Program-made: the position numbers and the translations under genes
Notes under the pieces: generated by a model
Database searches by the model: none
The model's input: the letters and a program-made list of their open reading frames with translations, nothing else
Told to the model about the DNA's origin: nothing
Origin: Chloroflexota bacterium
GTDB lineage: Bacteria; Chloroflexota; Anaerolineae; UBA4142
Reading direction: 5' to 3'
Assembly: GCA_016219275.1 (NCBI GenBank)
Contig: JACRBM010000065.1
Location: 1 to 45,698, forward strand
Length of the DNA: 45,698 bases
Shown here: in pieces, positions 33,345-42,237 of the stretch
Numbering within the stretch: position 1 is the first letter of the stretch
Layout: every line of letters begins with the position of its first letter

Positions 33345-34094
33345 TTACTCCTGCTCCAAATTCAATGCCGCGATACGGCGCGCGCCGCGCAGGCGAACCC
33401 GAAACACGTCGAGCGCGTTGCGAACGTTGCCGCCGAATAACACCAAGCGGCTATCGCCATCATCGCGCCAGCGCACCGGCACTTGGACGATGCGATACCC
33501 GGCTTGTTCGGCGAGATACAAAATTTCCACGTCGAACATATAGCCGTCAATCACTTGACGCGCGAACAAATCGCGTGCGACGTCGCGTTGAAAGAATTTG
33601 AACCCGCACTGCGTATCTATGATGTCGTTCAAGCCAACGACCGCGTGCATAAAAATCGCGAAACCCTTGGAACCGATGCGGCGATGAAATGGTTGGGCGT
33701 GTTCGATATACGAATCACGCAAGCCGCGCGAGCCGATGACCACCTCGACGCCGGCGCGCAGGTGCGGCTCGAACTTGGCGAATTCGTCAATCGGCGTTTT
33801 GTTGTCCGCGTCGGTAAACCCAATGAGCGCGCCGCGCGCGCGCGCGACCGCCTGGCGAATACCGCGCCCTTTGCCGCGGCGTTCGGGGCTGCCGATAACC
33901 GTGAGCAGTGAATCCGTACGCGCTAATTCGGCGACGCGCTCGCGCGTGCCGTCGTCGCCATCCGCCGCGACGATAATCTCGCACGCGAGGTTTCGGCGCG
34001 CAAAATAATCGCGCGCTTCGCCGATCGTTTGCGCGATGCGCGCGACTTCGTTGTATGCGGGAATGATGAGACTGATATGTGGCTGATCAATCAC
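33345..34094 (-). CDS. Dolichyl/polyprenyl-phosphate glucosyltransferase-like GT2
   Basis: A 249-residue GT2 enzyme resembling dolichyl-phosphate beta-glucosyltransferase (Alg5-like) and polyprenyl-phosphate hexose synthases. Visible are ISLIIPAYNEVARIAQTIGE, EIIVAADGDDGTRERVAEL, SPERRGKGRGIRQAVARARG, the metal site GFTDADNKTPIDEF and NDIIDTQCGFKFFQRDVARD, with DGYMFDVEILYLAEQAGYRI. It would charge a polyprenyl phosphate with one sugar, the donor for GT-C transferases such as the large membrane proteins in this locus. The GTG at 34094 has GGGAG at eight bases; a TTG at 34112 is an alternative. Confidence 0.9.
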   Translation of the reverse strand: MIDQPHISLIIPAYNEVARIAQTIGEARDYFARRNLACEIIVAADGDDGTRERVAELARTDSLLTVIGSPERRGKGRGIRQAVARARGALIGFTDADNKTPIDEFAKFEPHLRAGVEVVIGSRGLRDSYIEHAQPFHRRIGSKGFAIFMHAVVGLNDIIDTQCGFKFFQRDVARDLFARQVIDGYMFDVEILYLAEQAGYRIVQVPVRWRDDGDSRLVLFGGNVRNALDVFRVRLRGARRIAALNLEQE

Positions 34095-34160
34095 GATTCC
34101 GTCTCCCACCAATCAAATGTCAAATACCGAAGCAGATGCTTTTGCACCAGTACACATGGG

Positions 34161-34427
34161 TCAAACTGTGCGACCCCGAGAACTCCACCAACGTCCTTCT
34201 GCTATAACAAGAACCGCAAAGACAACTGTAGCGCCTGCTCATAAAGAAAAGCAACTAAAACTCGTATTTCGTAACAACACAAAGATGGCATTGGGCAAAA
34301 AATGTGCTTCAACGACGTGTGCTCCAGGTTTTATTAGTACCATTAGCTGGGATTGGTTGACGCGGATTTCATCCTCAGGCAAAGGAACATCATCTACAAC
34401 CACAGATAAGGTGGACCCCTCTGTCAA
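34161..34427 (-). pseudogene. 3' remnant of PTPS-related membrane protein gene
   Basis: The C-terminal part of the membrane protein interrupted by the IS3 element. It reads LTEGSTLSVVVDDVPLPEDE, then IKPGAHVVEAHFLPNAIFVL, a beta domain usual for this family just before a last membrane helix. An in-frame TGA at 34239-34241 follows FSCFSL, after which the same frame continues AGATVVFAVLVIAEGRWW to a stop at 34161. The continuation is plainly the missing helix, so the TGA is a disabling change. It joins in frame to the 5' part at 35749-37344 when the IS and one 3-base target copy are removed. Confidence 0.8.
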
Positions 34428-34512
34428 GACACAAAATGGTCAAAATTAAGGTGGAACTTTCTCCTCTCTGATTAGGATCGGCGACGGACGCAGCCGCCGT
34501 CGTAGCAGTCGA

Positions 34513-34566
34513 GTTTGTGGATAGTGTGGGCAACTTGGTTTTCAGTTGTCCACACTATCCACAAAC
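34513..34566. repeat. Long hairpin at the orfB end of the IS
   Basis: GTTTGTGGATAGTGTGG (34513-34529) pairs perfectly with CCACACTATCCACAAAC (34550-34566), and the stem extends inward by GCAACT/AGTTGT with one wobble. The loop is about eight bases. Inside the IS, beyond the transposase stop, it could terminate transcription or block read-through translation of the transposase. Confidence 0.9.
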
Positions 34567-34589
34567 CCAGGTCGTGGACTGGGTGAGAT

Positions 34590-35405
34590 TCAAGGTCTGC
34601 CGAAGTACACGTCGGCTGGCGTACGATAATCCAAGGGCTGATGCGGACGCTCGTGATCGTAGAACTCAAAGTAGCGCGTGAGTCCTTGGCGTGCTTCGCG
34701 CGGGGTCGTGTAATCATGCAGATACACTTCTTCATACTTGACCGAGCGCCACAAGCGTTCAACAAAAATGTTGTCCAAGGCGCGTCCGCGACCATCCATG
34801 CTGATTTGCACATGCGCGGCTAACAGCAAGTCGGTGTATTGCGGACTCGTGAAATGACTGCTTTGATCGCTGTTCCAGATTTCAGGCGTCGCTTGCGCGA
34901 GCGCCCGTTGCACGGCACTCACCACAAACGGCAGTTCCAAGGTTTGATCGAGTTCCCAACTAATCACATAGCGTGAGAACCAATCCAGCACGGCGACCAG
35001 ATACAGCCATGCGGCGTGCAGACGAATGTAGGTAATGTCAATCCCCCACACTTGATTTGGGCGGGTGACCTTCAGATTCCGCAGTAAATACGGGTAAATT
35101 TTGTGCTCCGCATTCCGCTTACTCAAGTTCGGACCAGGCACAATGCCGGCGATACCCATCTCGCGCATGTGGTGTTGCACGGCTTTGCGATTGACGATGA
35201 AGTCGGGGCGCAACACCGCCGCGATGCGCCGTGAGCCGCAGAACGGATGTTCAGTATAGATCTCGTCAATGCGATGTTTGATCGCGACTTCTTCTGCCGA
35301 AGGCGGAGTCGGTTGGTAATACAGTCCGCTGCGATTCAAACTGAGCAACTCGGCTTGGGTCTTGAGTGGGAACGTGCGGTCAGGTCCGCGTTCAACGAGT
35401 GCCAC
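34590..35405 (-). CDS. IS3-family transposase OrfB (DDE integrase core)
   Basis: A 271-residue rve-type transposase. The DDE residues are D in GIDITYIRLHAAWLYLVAVL, D in WNSDQSSHFTSPQY, and E in NIFVERLWRSVKYEEVYLH (spacing as in IS3 members). An N-terminal HTH_21-like part precedes it (IDEIYTEHPFCGSRRIAAVL). In IS3 elements this frame is normally made as an OrfAB fusion by -1 frameshifting. Here the frame is open upstream of the GTG at 35405 as far as the A-run at 35437-35445, and reads NLASQLTRTERVALVERG. It appears intact, so the element may still be mobile. Confidence 0.95.
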   Translation of the reverse strand: MALVERGPDRTFPLKTQAELLSLNRSGLYYQPTPPSAEEVAIKHRIDEIYTEHPFCGSRRIAAVLRPDFIVNRKAVQHHMREMGIAGIVPGPNLSKRNAEHKIYPYLLRNLKVTRPNQVWGIDITYIRLHAAWLYLVAVLDWFSRYVISWELDQTLELPFVVSAVQRALAQATPEIWNSDQSSHFTSPQYTDLLLAAHVQISMDGRGRALDNIFVERLWRSVKYEEVYLHDYTTPREARQGLTRYFEFYDHERPHQPLDYRTPADVYFGRP

Positions 35406-35709
35406 GCGTTCCGTCCGAGTCAGTTGGGATGCCAGATTTTTTTTTGAGCCACTTGACCTGGGTCGTCAAGCGCCCGATCTCGGCATACAACTCTTCGAGA
35501 CGTTGCTCGTATTCGGCTTTCAGTACGGTTTCGCCTTTATGCGTTTGGCTGAAGAGCGTCACCAGGTCGCGCAGGACAATCGCTTTCCATTCATAGATCT
35601 GGTTCGGGTGCACATGCCGTGCGGACGCAATTTGCGCAACGGTCTTCTCTTCTTTTAGGAGTTCAAGCACGACTTCGGCTTTGAACGTGTCTGAATAATG
35701 TTTTCGCAT
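35392..35709 (-). CDS. IS3-family transposase OrfA (helix-turn-helix)
   Basis: A 105-residue OrfA. It begins MRKHYSDTFKAEVVLELLKE with an HTH (TVAQIASARHVHPNQIYEWK) that binds the IS ends, then a leucine-zipper-like helix (LKAEYEQRLEELYAEIGRL) for multimerisation. A run of nine adenines on the minus strand (35437-35445, within WLKKKS) is a slippery site: slipping by -1 joins this frame to OrfB to make the active OrfAB transposase. The tail after the run (GIPTDSDGTRGTR) is what is made without slippage. Confidence 0.94.
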   Translation of the reverse strand: MRKHYSDTFKAEVVLELLKEEKTVAQIASARHVHPNQIYEWKAIVLRDLVTLFSQTHKGETVLKAEYEQRLEELYAEIGRLTTQVKWLKKKSGIPTDSDGTRGTR

Positions 35710-35748
35710 GGTGGCATTTTACCACCTTATTTTCCCAACTTTTGTGTC

Positions 35749-37344
35749 CGAATTCTTGGGTCCATTATAAGAATTCCAGGGAGAGGCGGCAATGTTCGTT
35801 TGCATCCACGTTGATTCTGAAAGATAAATGGTGATGGGGAGCGGCCTACCAAAATCTTTGCCTTGCCCCAATGGTAATCCCAAAGGCAGAAAATCATCCG
35901 GCAACTGTGAAGCAGATTGGAAGGTATAGTCATCGCGCCCATAAAAAGTAGGTGGAAGAGATAAATAGGAAGCCTCGTCACTCCAGTTTCGGTTGTAAGA
36001 CTGCCAAGGGAAAGCAGATTGGACAATCGCGAAACCGTGGGAAAGTTTCACACAGACACCCACTGCGCCAAGCGTGATGCAGATTGTGACGACGACCAAC
36101 CGGATACTTTTTGTCCGAAAACGATGCTGTGAAATCAGAAGCAAGGATAGCGCGGCAACGAATAACATGAGATTTTGACAGGTAACCAGGCGGTAGGGGA
36201 ACTGGATCAACCGAACGAAAGCAGGCAAATAGCGATAAGGCAAATCAGAGAGCGAAAGGAACGTGGCAAAACAAAACATTATCAGCGACACTCCCAATAA
36301 GGCTCGGCCAAAAGCGCGGCGTAGCATACCTTCTTGATTGGTGTTTTCCTTTCCCAATACAAACAGAATCAACGTTACACAAAAGATTAGCAGCGGCATG
36401 TCCACTTGCGCATCTAAAAATGGCGTCGAAACTTCACTTATTCCCCTCAACTGGCTCCGCCGATCATAAGGGAAAAATGCGAAGCGCGTAAAAACATGGT
36501 CTATATCATCGGGGAAAATCGCCATCCCCGAATCTATTGGTGAGATTTGCCAAGCACTGGATGAAATACGCATAGATTTGGAGAAGATGATTGTTGCATA
36601 AAGCCATGGCAACATCACAAGAACAACGAAGATACACAAGAGCGTGCCAGAAATCACCGAACGCGCGAGTTCTTTGTATCGGTAATAGAACGCAACTAGA
36701 ATCGTAGCCAGGAGCAATGCCCCGAAGAAAGGGATGGCATAAAGCGCCGTGATTGGATGCGATGCCAAAGCCAGAGAAAGTTCCACGCCGGTGATAAGCA
36801 GATAGAATATTTCCTTGGCAATAGATTTCTCCATCAACATCAACATGAATGAACAAAGGGAACATGTTACCAAGCCGGTGGCAAACAACTCAGTCAACGC
36901 AGAACGATTGTATAGATTCGTCAAAGGGTAAATTTCCCAACTAGTCAAACAAGCCAAAACCATACCGATGCCGCTGTCTTTGGAAATTTGGAATGTCAGC
37001 TTGTAAACAAGCCAGAACTTTACAACCCATAGCAACAAGACAGCCAAGCGAATTGCCAGATTTGGTCCTGTAAGGCTACTGATTATTCCAAGGACCGGAT
37101 AGAACAAGTATCCATAGAACGTCGGAAACGCGACGAGTAACCGGTCATCCGTATTCAGTGTTACTGGAAAGGTACCATGAACAGCCCAGTACTTGCCGTA
37201 ATAACCAACTTGCCATAGATGGTTGTACCAGTCCACGTAGAAAATTGTATTTGTAGACAGCAGAAGCAACAGCGGAAACAAAATAGCGATCGCTCAAGAA
37301 GAAGAGTCCGGTGTAACACAAACTGTTGTTGAATCGCTGACCAT
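35749..37344 (-). pseudogene. 5' part of PTPS-related (YfhO-like) membrane protein gene, IS-disrupted
   Basis: Roughly 530 codons of a multi-pass membrane protein resembling the 6-pyruvoyl-tetrahydropterin-synthase-related family of glycan loci: FYVDWYNHLWQVGYYGKYW early on, then LTNLYNRSALTELFATGLVT, about ten hydrophobic helices and a soluble C-terminal part ending SPWNSYNGPKNS at the IS. From a possible ATG at 37344 (MVSDSTTVCVTPDSSS) the frame meets TGA at 37294-37296 and continues AIAILFPLLLLL; the rest is open. Removing the IS plus one 3-base duplication gives a frame of exactly 620 codons (37344 to 34161) with two internal TGAs. A shorter frame from TTG 37281 may still make a truncated protein. 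It was probably a GT-C-like enzyme or flippase-associated protein of the locus. Confidence 0.75.
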
Positions 37345-37373
37345 GCGAGGATCGTTTTTTTCAACATCTAATT

Positions 37374-38270
37374 TTACCCTGTTGCTTTGATGCACGTTAC
37401 TAGACAACGAATCCCGAATGGATAGGCGACGCGGTTTCCGAGTGTCAGTTCCAAGCGCATCAGCGCATCGAACAGGCGGCTGTTCCCGGTACTGCGAATG
37501 TTCTGTGACACAATTTGTTTGTATACAACCCGCTCCGCAGACAGAAAACGTTTGTTGCGCATTTTGATGAGCCAGAATCCCGGATACAAAAAGAATCCGA
37601 GATGGGATTGCTTAATGATTTGGAATCCCGATCCCATAACAATCTGACGCGAATCTTGGGGTGCGTAACGGCGATGGTGCATCAGCAATTTGTCGTACAC
37701 ATCGTACAAGCGTTGGTTGGCTGGCACTTCGATCACCGCGATTCCACCCGGCTTGAGAATTCGATAAACCTGGCGCATCGCCGCGGAATCGTCTCCAATG
37801 TGTTCCAGAACGTTCAGCAGAATCACAGCGTCAATACTTTCGTCCGGGAGTGGACATGTGACCAGGTCGAATTGCAACAGCGGCACATCCGGCAAATTCT
37901 CCGCGAGACGCTCAAGCGGACCGCACACATAATCCGAACCGATCACAAACGCACGTGACAGATGTTCACGAATGAGGCGGAGCATAAACCCAGACGAACA
38001 ACCAATCTCCAGAATCACTGGCGACTCGGTCTTGACGTGGCGGAGTTGATCCAATGCATGGCAACGCGAGGCGCGGTCAATAAAATGATTCGCTCCAGCG
38101 GTGTCTTCGTGAAACTCGGTCAACGCATCGGTCCAGCCAGACTCAGCCACCTGATAAGAAAGAATTGGCGTTAAGACATTTCCGATTTGAAAACCGTGTC
38201 CGGTCCAGACCGGCTTGCTAGAAAAACCAGGCGGAGTAGGCCACGGGAAATCCACATTAGTTTTGATCAC
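37374..38270 (-). CDS. Class I SAM-dependent methyltransferase
   Basis: A 298-residue methyltransferase. Motif I is VILEIGCSSGFMLRLI (residues about 84-99), followed by an acidic motif (FVIGSDYV), a post-II segment DLVTCPLPDESIDAVILLNV with LEHIGDDSAAM and RILKPGGIAVIEVP, the usual Methyltransf_11 pattern. The C-terminal half is longer than the minimal fold and has hydrophobic stretches (HLGFFLYPGFWLI). The GTG at 38270 overlaps the TGA of the membrane protein upstream as GTGA. In a polysaccharide locus it probably methylates a sugar or chain end. The acceptor is not known. Confidence 0.88.
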   Translation of the reverse strand: MIKTNVDFPWPTPPGFSSKPVWTGHGFQIGNVLTPILSYQVAESGWTDALTEFHEDTAGANHFIDRASRCHALDQLRHVKTESPVILEIGCSSGFMLRLIREHLSRAFVIGSDYVCGPLERLAENLPDVPLLQFDLVTCPLPDESIDAVILLNVLEHIGDDSAAMRQVYRILKPGGIAVIEVPANQRLYDVYDKLLMHHRRYAPQDSRQIVMGSGFQIIKQSHLGFFLYPGFWLIKMRNKRFLSAERVVYKQIVSQNIRSTGNSRLFDALMRLELTLGNRVAYPFGIRCLVTCIKATG

Positions 38271-40477
38271 TGGTTGGAATCCGAAAGATTGATATGTAAA
38301 CCACGCACACCTAGAAGCAAAGGACGCGCGTCTCCATTGGACAGTTCGGGCAACGTAGGTCTGTCGAGTGGTCGCAAAATCAGGCGATTCGGACCGGCGA
38401 TCACAGGCACAGAGAAAGACTGCGCTCCATCACGTGCAATTGTCACTCCTGCAGAATAGCCGCTATCAGCAAGAACTAAGAGCTGCCGTTCTAGCGTATT
38501 GGGTAGACTAGGTCCACGCGTAAACTCTGCCGTAATAGTGGCGCGACCTTCTTTACTTGAAACAAAGTTTATTTCGGTATCCCCATCGCCCAACCACAAA
38601 CCGCGGTCGCCGTTCCATTCTTCAATGCCATTCGCATTCTTGATCGCTGTTATAACGATCCAATCTTTATTTGAAATCTTTCCAAGCTGATATGGCTCAG
38701 CTGACCAAATAGGTTGGATAGCGGAATCTGTGTTTGCACCCACATCTGCCGATGTCGTCAACACCCAAATGTCATCCGGTAAATCTTGGAAGGTCTGTAT
38801 CTTTGCCACACTGGTATCACTCATCTTGGGATTGGCAATCCAAACCCGATTGTGCCGCGCAAAGTAACCAAGCCATGCGTTCATAAAGCTTTCGTTGTCA
38901 ACGATCAATATGTTCTGCCCGCGGATTTCCGATAAGCGATCTTGGGCTTGGCGTGCGCCGGGCGCTAGTAGACGCGATGCACCAATGCTACGTCCAACCA
39001 CTGGAAAAATTCCGGCTATGGCGGTTGTGCCAAACGTACCCGCGCAAAAGAGGAGAACCAACCCAAGCATACTAAGGTTTATCCCATTTCGCAAGATAGC
39101 GTTCTTTGTGTGCGTGATCTCAAGCTCGCTAAAAAGTACCGCGATCCCCAGCAATAGTAAAGGACTAATCGAAAGCAAGAGTTTGTAAAATTGGTACGGA
39201 AATTGGTTGCTCGCACGAATGCCGAGCGGCAAAACTGCGAGAACAAACATAGATAACGCAATTGTATTTTGCCGTTTCCTGAGCATCAACCCCAAGCCCA
39301 AATAACCCATGACAATCAAGATGATCGAAAGCGCATCATAAATTACACCCAACCACGGAGTAACTCGTGCAAGAAAAACAGCATCACCTAACCAAAGTCG
39401 CCCTAATCCTTCCAGCGTGTATGCCCATGGGTAAATGTTTGCCAATATGTTAGACCAAGCCACGCGTTGAAGAATCGCGTAAAGGGTATAGAGATACCCA
39501 GGATTGAGCGTCAAAGCAATGCCATTCAATAGAAAGAAGGCGCGCACATAGTAGGTGAACTTGAGATGTTCACGCCATATCTGGAATCCTAACATCAAAG
39601 CGAGCGTTCCAACAAAAATCAAATGGAATTCTGTATAAGCAGAAACACCGGTTGCAAGGATGACAGACACTATAACCAAGCGTTTCCAAGTCGGTTGGTT
39701 AATCCAATCGAACATCAACGTCGGCAGAATAAACAAATAAGGTATTCCCAGTGCTTGCGAAAAAAAGGTCTCCACGTGCACTGATGTGATTGCCGGTAAT
39801 ACTCCAGCCCCTACCGCCACAAATGCGGTGAACCGTGGCGGCAACGCTAAACGACGTGCGACTTGATACAACGCGAGTGCAGTCATGACAGGGGAAACAA
39901 GAATCGCAGACTCGAAAACAGTTTTTGCATCAGTAAAAGTGCTGACCCCAAGAAAACCTTGGAAAATGGATACACCGATTCGATCAAGTTTGAGAGCGAT
40001 CGCGGTCGCCAAGTACGGCTGATTATGAATGTCCACATACGTTGTGCTAAATACATAGTCGGTCAAAAATTGAGCAATCGCGGTGTAATTGAATTGGTCA
40101 ATCCATGCACGCGCGACATAGTATCTGGCACCAATTAGAAATAAACCGACACCCTGAAGCAGATAAACTGACAACGCGGCGAACAGTACCGGGTGTGGCA
40201 CATTACTCCAAACCCTCGTCAAACGTCCAGTAATGAACAAAGAGAACCACAGCAACACTCCGAGTATCCAAATTCCCAAGGTCGAAGTACTTATCGGGAT
40301 ATTCAAGTAAACCAAAGTGTGCAGTGGAAGAATAATAATGCCCAAACCAACAAAGGGCGCCACAATCCACAAACTCGCGTCACCGCTATCAGGATCAGAG
40401 AGCCATTCCGTTACAGGCAATCCAAAGAAGAAGAGACTGCCAAGCGTTACAAAAACGCACCACAAGGTTAACAACAT
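38267..40477 (-). CDS. Large multi-pass membrane protein, possible GT-C glycosyltransferase
   Basis: A 736-residue protein. About fifteen hydrophobic helices lie in residues 1-500 and a soluble, beta-rich C-terminal domain in about 520-736 (GQNILIVDNESFMNAWLG, EINFVSSKEGRATITAEFTR). The loop ARAWIDQFNYTAIAQFLTDY after the fourth helix contains a candidate catalytic acidic residue, as in GT-C enzymes that use lipid-linked sugars. I cannot assign a named family. The ATG at 40477 has AGGA at eight bases. Composition is AT-richer than in the left part of the locus. It ends coupled to a methyltransferase. Confidence 0.7.
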   Translation of the reverse strand: MLLTLWCVFVTLGSLFFFGLPVTEWLSDPDSGDASLWIVAPFVGLGIIILPLHTLVYLNIPISTSTLGIWILGVLLWFSLFITGRLTRVWSNVPHPVLFAALSVYLLQGVGLFLIGARYYVARAWIDQFNYTAIAQFLTDYVFSTTYVDIHNQPYLATAIALKLDRIGVSIFQGFLGVSTFTDAKTVFESAILVSPVMTALALYQVARRLALPPRFTAFVAVGAGVLPAITSVHVETFFSQALGIPYLFILPTLMFDWINQPTWKRLVIVSVILATGVSAYTEFHLIFVGTLALMLGFQIWREHLKFTYYVRAFFLLNGIALTLNPGYLYTLYAILQRVAWSNILANIYPWAYTLEGLGRLWLGDAVFLARVTPWLGVIYDALSIILIVMGYLGLGLMLRKRQNTIALSMFVLAVLPLGIRASNQFPYQFYKLLLSISPLLLLGIAVLFSELEITHTKNAILRNGINLSMLGLVLLFCAGTFGTTAIAGIFPVVGRSIGASRLLAPGARQAQDRLSEIRGQNILIVDNESFMNAWLGYFARHNRVWIANPKMSDTSVAKIQTFQDLPDDIWVLTTSADVGANTDSAIQPIWSAEPYQLGKISNKDWIVITAIKNANGIEEWNGDRGLWLGDGDTEINFVSSKEGRATITAEFTRGPSLPNTLERQLLVLADSGYSAGVTIARDGAQSFSVPVIAGPNRLILRPLDRPTLPELSNGDARPLLLGVRGLHINLSDSNQ

Positions 40478-40560
40478 TCTGGATTTCCTAAAAATGTTCC
40501 ATTGAGTCTCAGCATCAACCCATCCATCAACTGGCTGGCTTGAGTCAAAGACATACTCGG

Positions 40561-42237
40561 TCAGTTGCCCGACCGAATAAAAATGCCAACGATTCCCTCC
40601 CCATCCATCATCGTATAGCTTTGACGCAAAACAAACTCATCTTCCAGCTGTTCGCGCCAAGTAGATTCGAATGTCATTAAGGATCGAATAGAGGGGTACT
40701 CGTAGCCAGTTCTATTTGGCATTTGGACATAAGTCACGACAATATCAGAGCTAGCAAGTGTTTTCCCAAGTACATCTTGCGTCGTAGCAAAAATGGTTGG
40801 ATAGACATGCCGTAGATTGGGAACCAAGGTTTCAGCGCCATGTTCGTACAGATAGATTTCAAAAGCATACGGATGCAATCCCGGATGGGGAAACATCCAG
40901 TAGATAACCGGCTTGTCCAAACGCGCGGCAACCATTCTATCGAGATCATCTAGAAATTGATTGATCGTTTCCCCTTCACGGCGCGCAGAAATGTTGATGT
41001 ATTGGGGTGTAATCATCGGATTGATATAACTTGCCAGTCCAAATGCCGCGATAAATCCGGTTGTCAACCGCATACCAACGACTGATCCCAATCTATGAAA
41101 TCCTTCAACAAGCCAATTCGCAAGGGTTGCCGCAAGCGGAATCGTCAGAACACCAATAACAATCGGTGACGGGGAATACAGAGTCAATGCAGTATAAATT
41201 GTCAGAACGGCTGTTCCGAGCGTAACGGCAAATAGAGCTAGTCTTGAATGATCCAACCCTAACTGGGTTGCTTTACCTCGAAGACGTTGCAAAATCCAGA
41301 TTAGAAAGAAAACAGGAACTGAGAGTGCGGCAATGTTCAAATAACCCCTGAAATGCGTTCGCGCCGAACGCGGATAATAGAACAACCAATCCTTCAATGA
41401 ATTGATCCCGAATTCGGCTTGGCGAATTGAGTCTTCAGGAGTGACTTTGAGTTTGCCGTAGTAATCAGCTAACTGGCTTCCGTTTGCGAGAAGAAAAAAT
41501 CCTGTTCCCAATAAAGATAGAGCGACCAACGAAGCGACACCACGCACCCGGTTTGTCCAAAACAAATCGTCTTTTTTTCTAAACCATTGGAAAGCCAAAA
41601 GAACGAAAAGGAACATTTCCATCCCTACCAAATAAACGACAATAATCGAACGTGTGGCTAAACCAAGCCCCACCCACACAGCACACCGCAACAAATGACG
41701 CCGCGTTGGTTTTTCCAAAAGCGTCACCAGGGAAAGAAACGCAAGACCAAATATAACCATCCCGGCATAATCAAAGCGCAAATCATCTATGCCACCGGCG
41801 AAAAAATTGTGAATCGTGCCTGACAGGAACAATCCCCAAGCTAATACACCGGCTAACCAACCGTAACGCCGTTCAAAAAAATGAACGAGCCCAATTTGTC
41901 CAAGTATGAAAAAAAACAAATTGACCAGCCCGATAGATAGCCGTTGTGGGCCCAAAAGAAAAGTGCCAACTAGTCCTAAGAATGGAACGACCCACCCTTT
42001 GAACGCGCCCTGCATAATTGCATTATCCTTTAAGAAAAACTGGGAAACACCGCCATCTCGTACCGCAAAATAAGTTTGGTAGACCGCCCGATAGGTTGCT
42101 AACTGATCCCAATTTCTAGGATAGTACGGAACGATATTGCTCTGAAAATAAACGCAAAACAGTAAAAACTCAACAACGAGCACACTAGCAATTCCGAACG
42201 TTTTAATATTCTGTCTCCAAGCAAATTGCATTATCAC
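40561..42237 (-). CDS. Multi-pass membrane protein, GT39/GT-C-like
   Basis: A 558-residue membrane protein with about twelve hydrophobic helices. The first outer loop has YPRNWDQLATYRAVYQTYF, with a single Asp after the first helix where GT-C enzymes keep a catalytic acidic residue. The C-terminal 120 residues are soluble (PVIYWMFPHPGLHPYAFEIY, SDIVVTYVQMP). It probably transfers a sugar from a polyprenyl-phosphate donor, but no precise motif confirms it. The GTG at 42237 overlaps the TGA of the GT4 gene as GTGA; an ATG two codons later is equally good. Gap to the next gene: 83 bases, without notable structure. Confidence 0.72.
   Translation of the reverse strand: MIMQFAWRQNIKTFGIASVLVVEFLLFCVYFQSNIVPYYPRNWDQLATYRAVYQTYFAVRDGGVSQFFLKDNAIMQGAFKGWVVPFLGLVGTFLLGPQRLSIGLVNLFFFILGQIGLVHFFERRYGWLAGVLAWGLFLSGTIHNFFAGGIDDLRFDYAGMVIFGLAFLSLVTLLEKPTRRHLLRCAVWVGLGLATRSIIVVYLVGMEMFLFVLLAFQWFRKKDDLFWTNRVRGVASLVALSLLGTGFFLLANGSQLADYYGKLKVTPEDSIRQAEFGINSLKDWLFYYPRSARTHFRGYLNIAALSVPVFFLIWILQRLRGKATQLGLDHSRLALFAVTLGTAVLTIYTALTLYSPSPIVIGVLTIPLAATLANWLVEGFHRLGSVVGMRLTTGFIAAFGLASYINPMITPQYINISARREGETINQFLDDLDRMVAARLDKPVIYWMFPHPGLHPYAFEIYLYEHGAETLVPNLRHVYPTIFATTQDVLGKTLASSDIVVTYVQMPNRTGYEYPSIRSLMTFESTWREQLEDEFVLRQSYTMMDGEGIVGIFIRSGN

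Larger units (their letters stand above)
34428..35748 (-). mobile_element. IS3-family insertion sequence (1321 bp)
   Basis: Ends: plus-strand GACACAAAATGG...AAAATTAAGGTGG at 34428 on, and the matching sequence on the minus strand from 35748 (GACACAAAAGTTGGG...AAATAAGGTGG), an imperfect terminal inverted repeat. Flanking bases CAA (34425-34427) and CGA (35749-35751) would be a 3-base target duplication with one transition. It contains orfA and orfB in overlapping frames and a 23-bp hairpin beyond orfB. It sits inside a membrane protein gene of the polysaccharide locus. Confidence 0.88.

Noticed and set aside
34239-37296. In-frame TGA codons in the membrane protein read as a recoded amino acid (Sec or Trp)
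   Set aside because: TGA is a normal stop in many overlapping genes here (ATGA and GTGA junctions), there is no SECIS-like hairpin at the sites, and the gene is also split by an IS.
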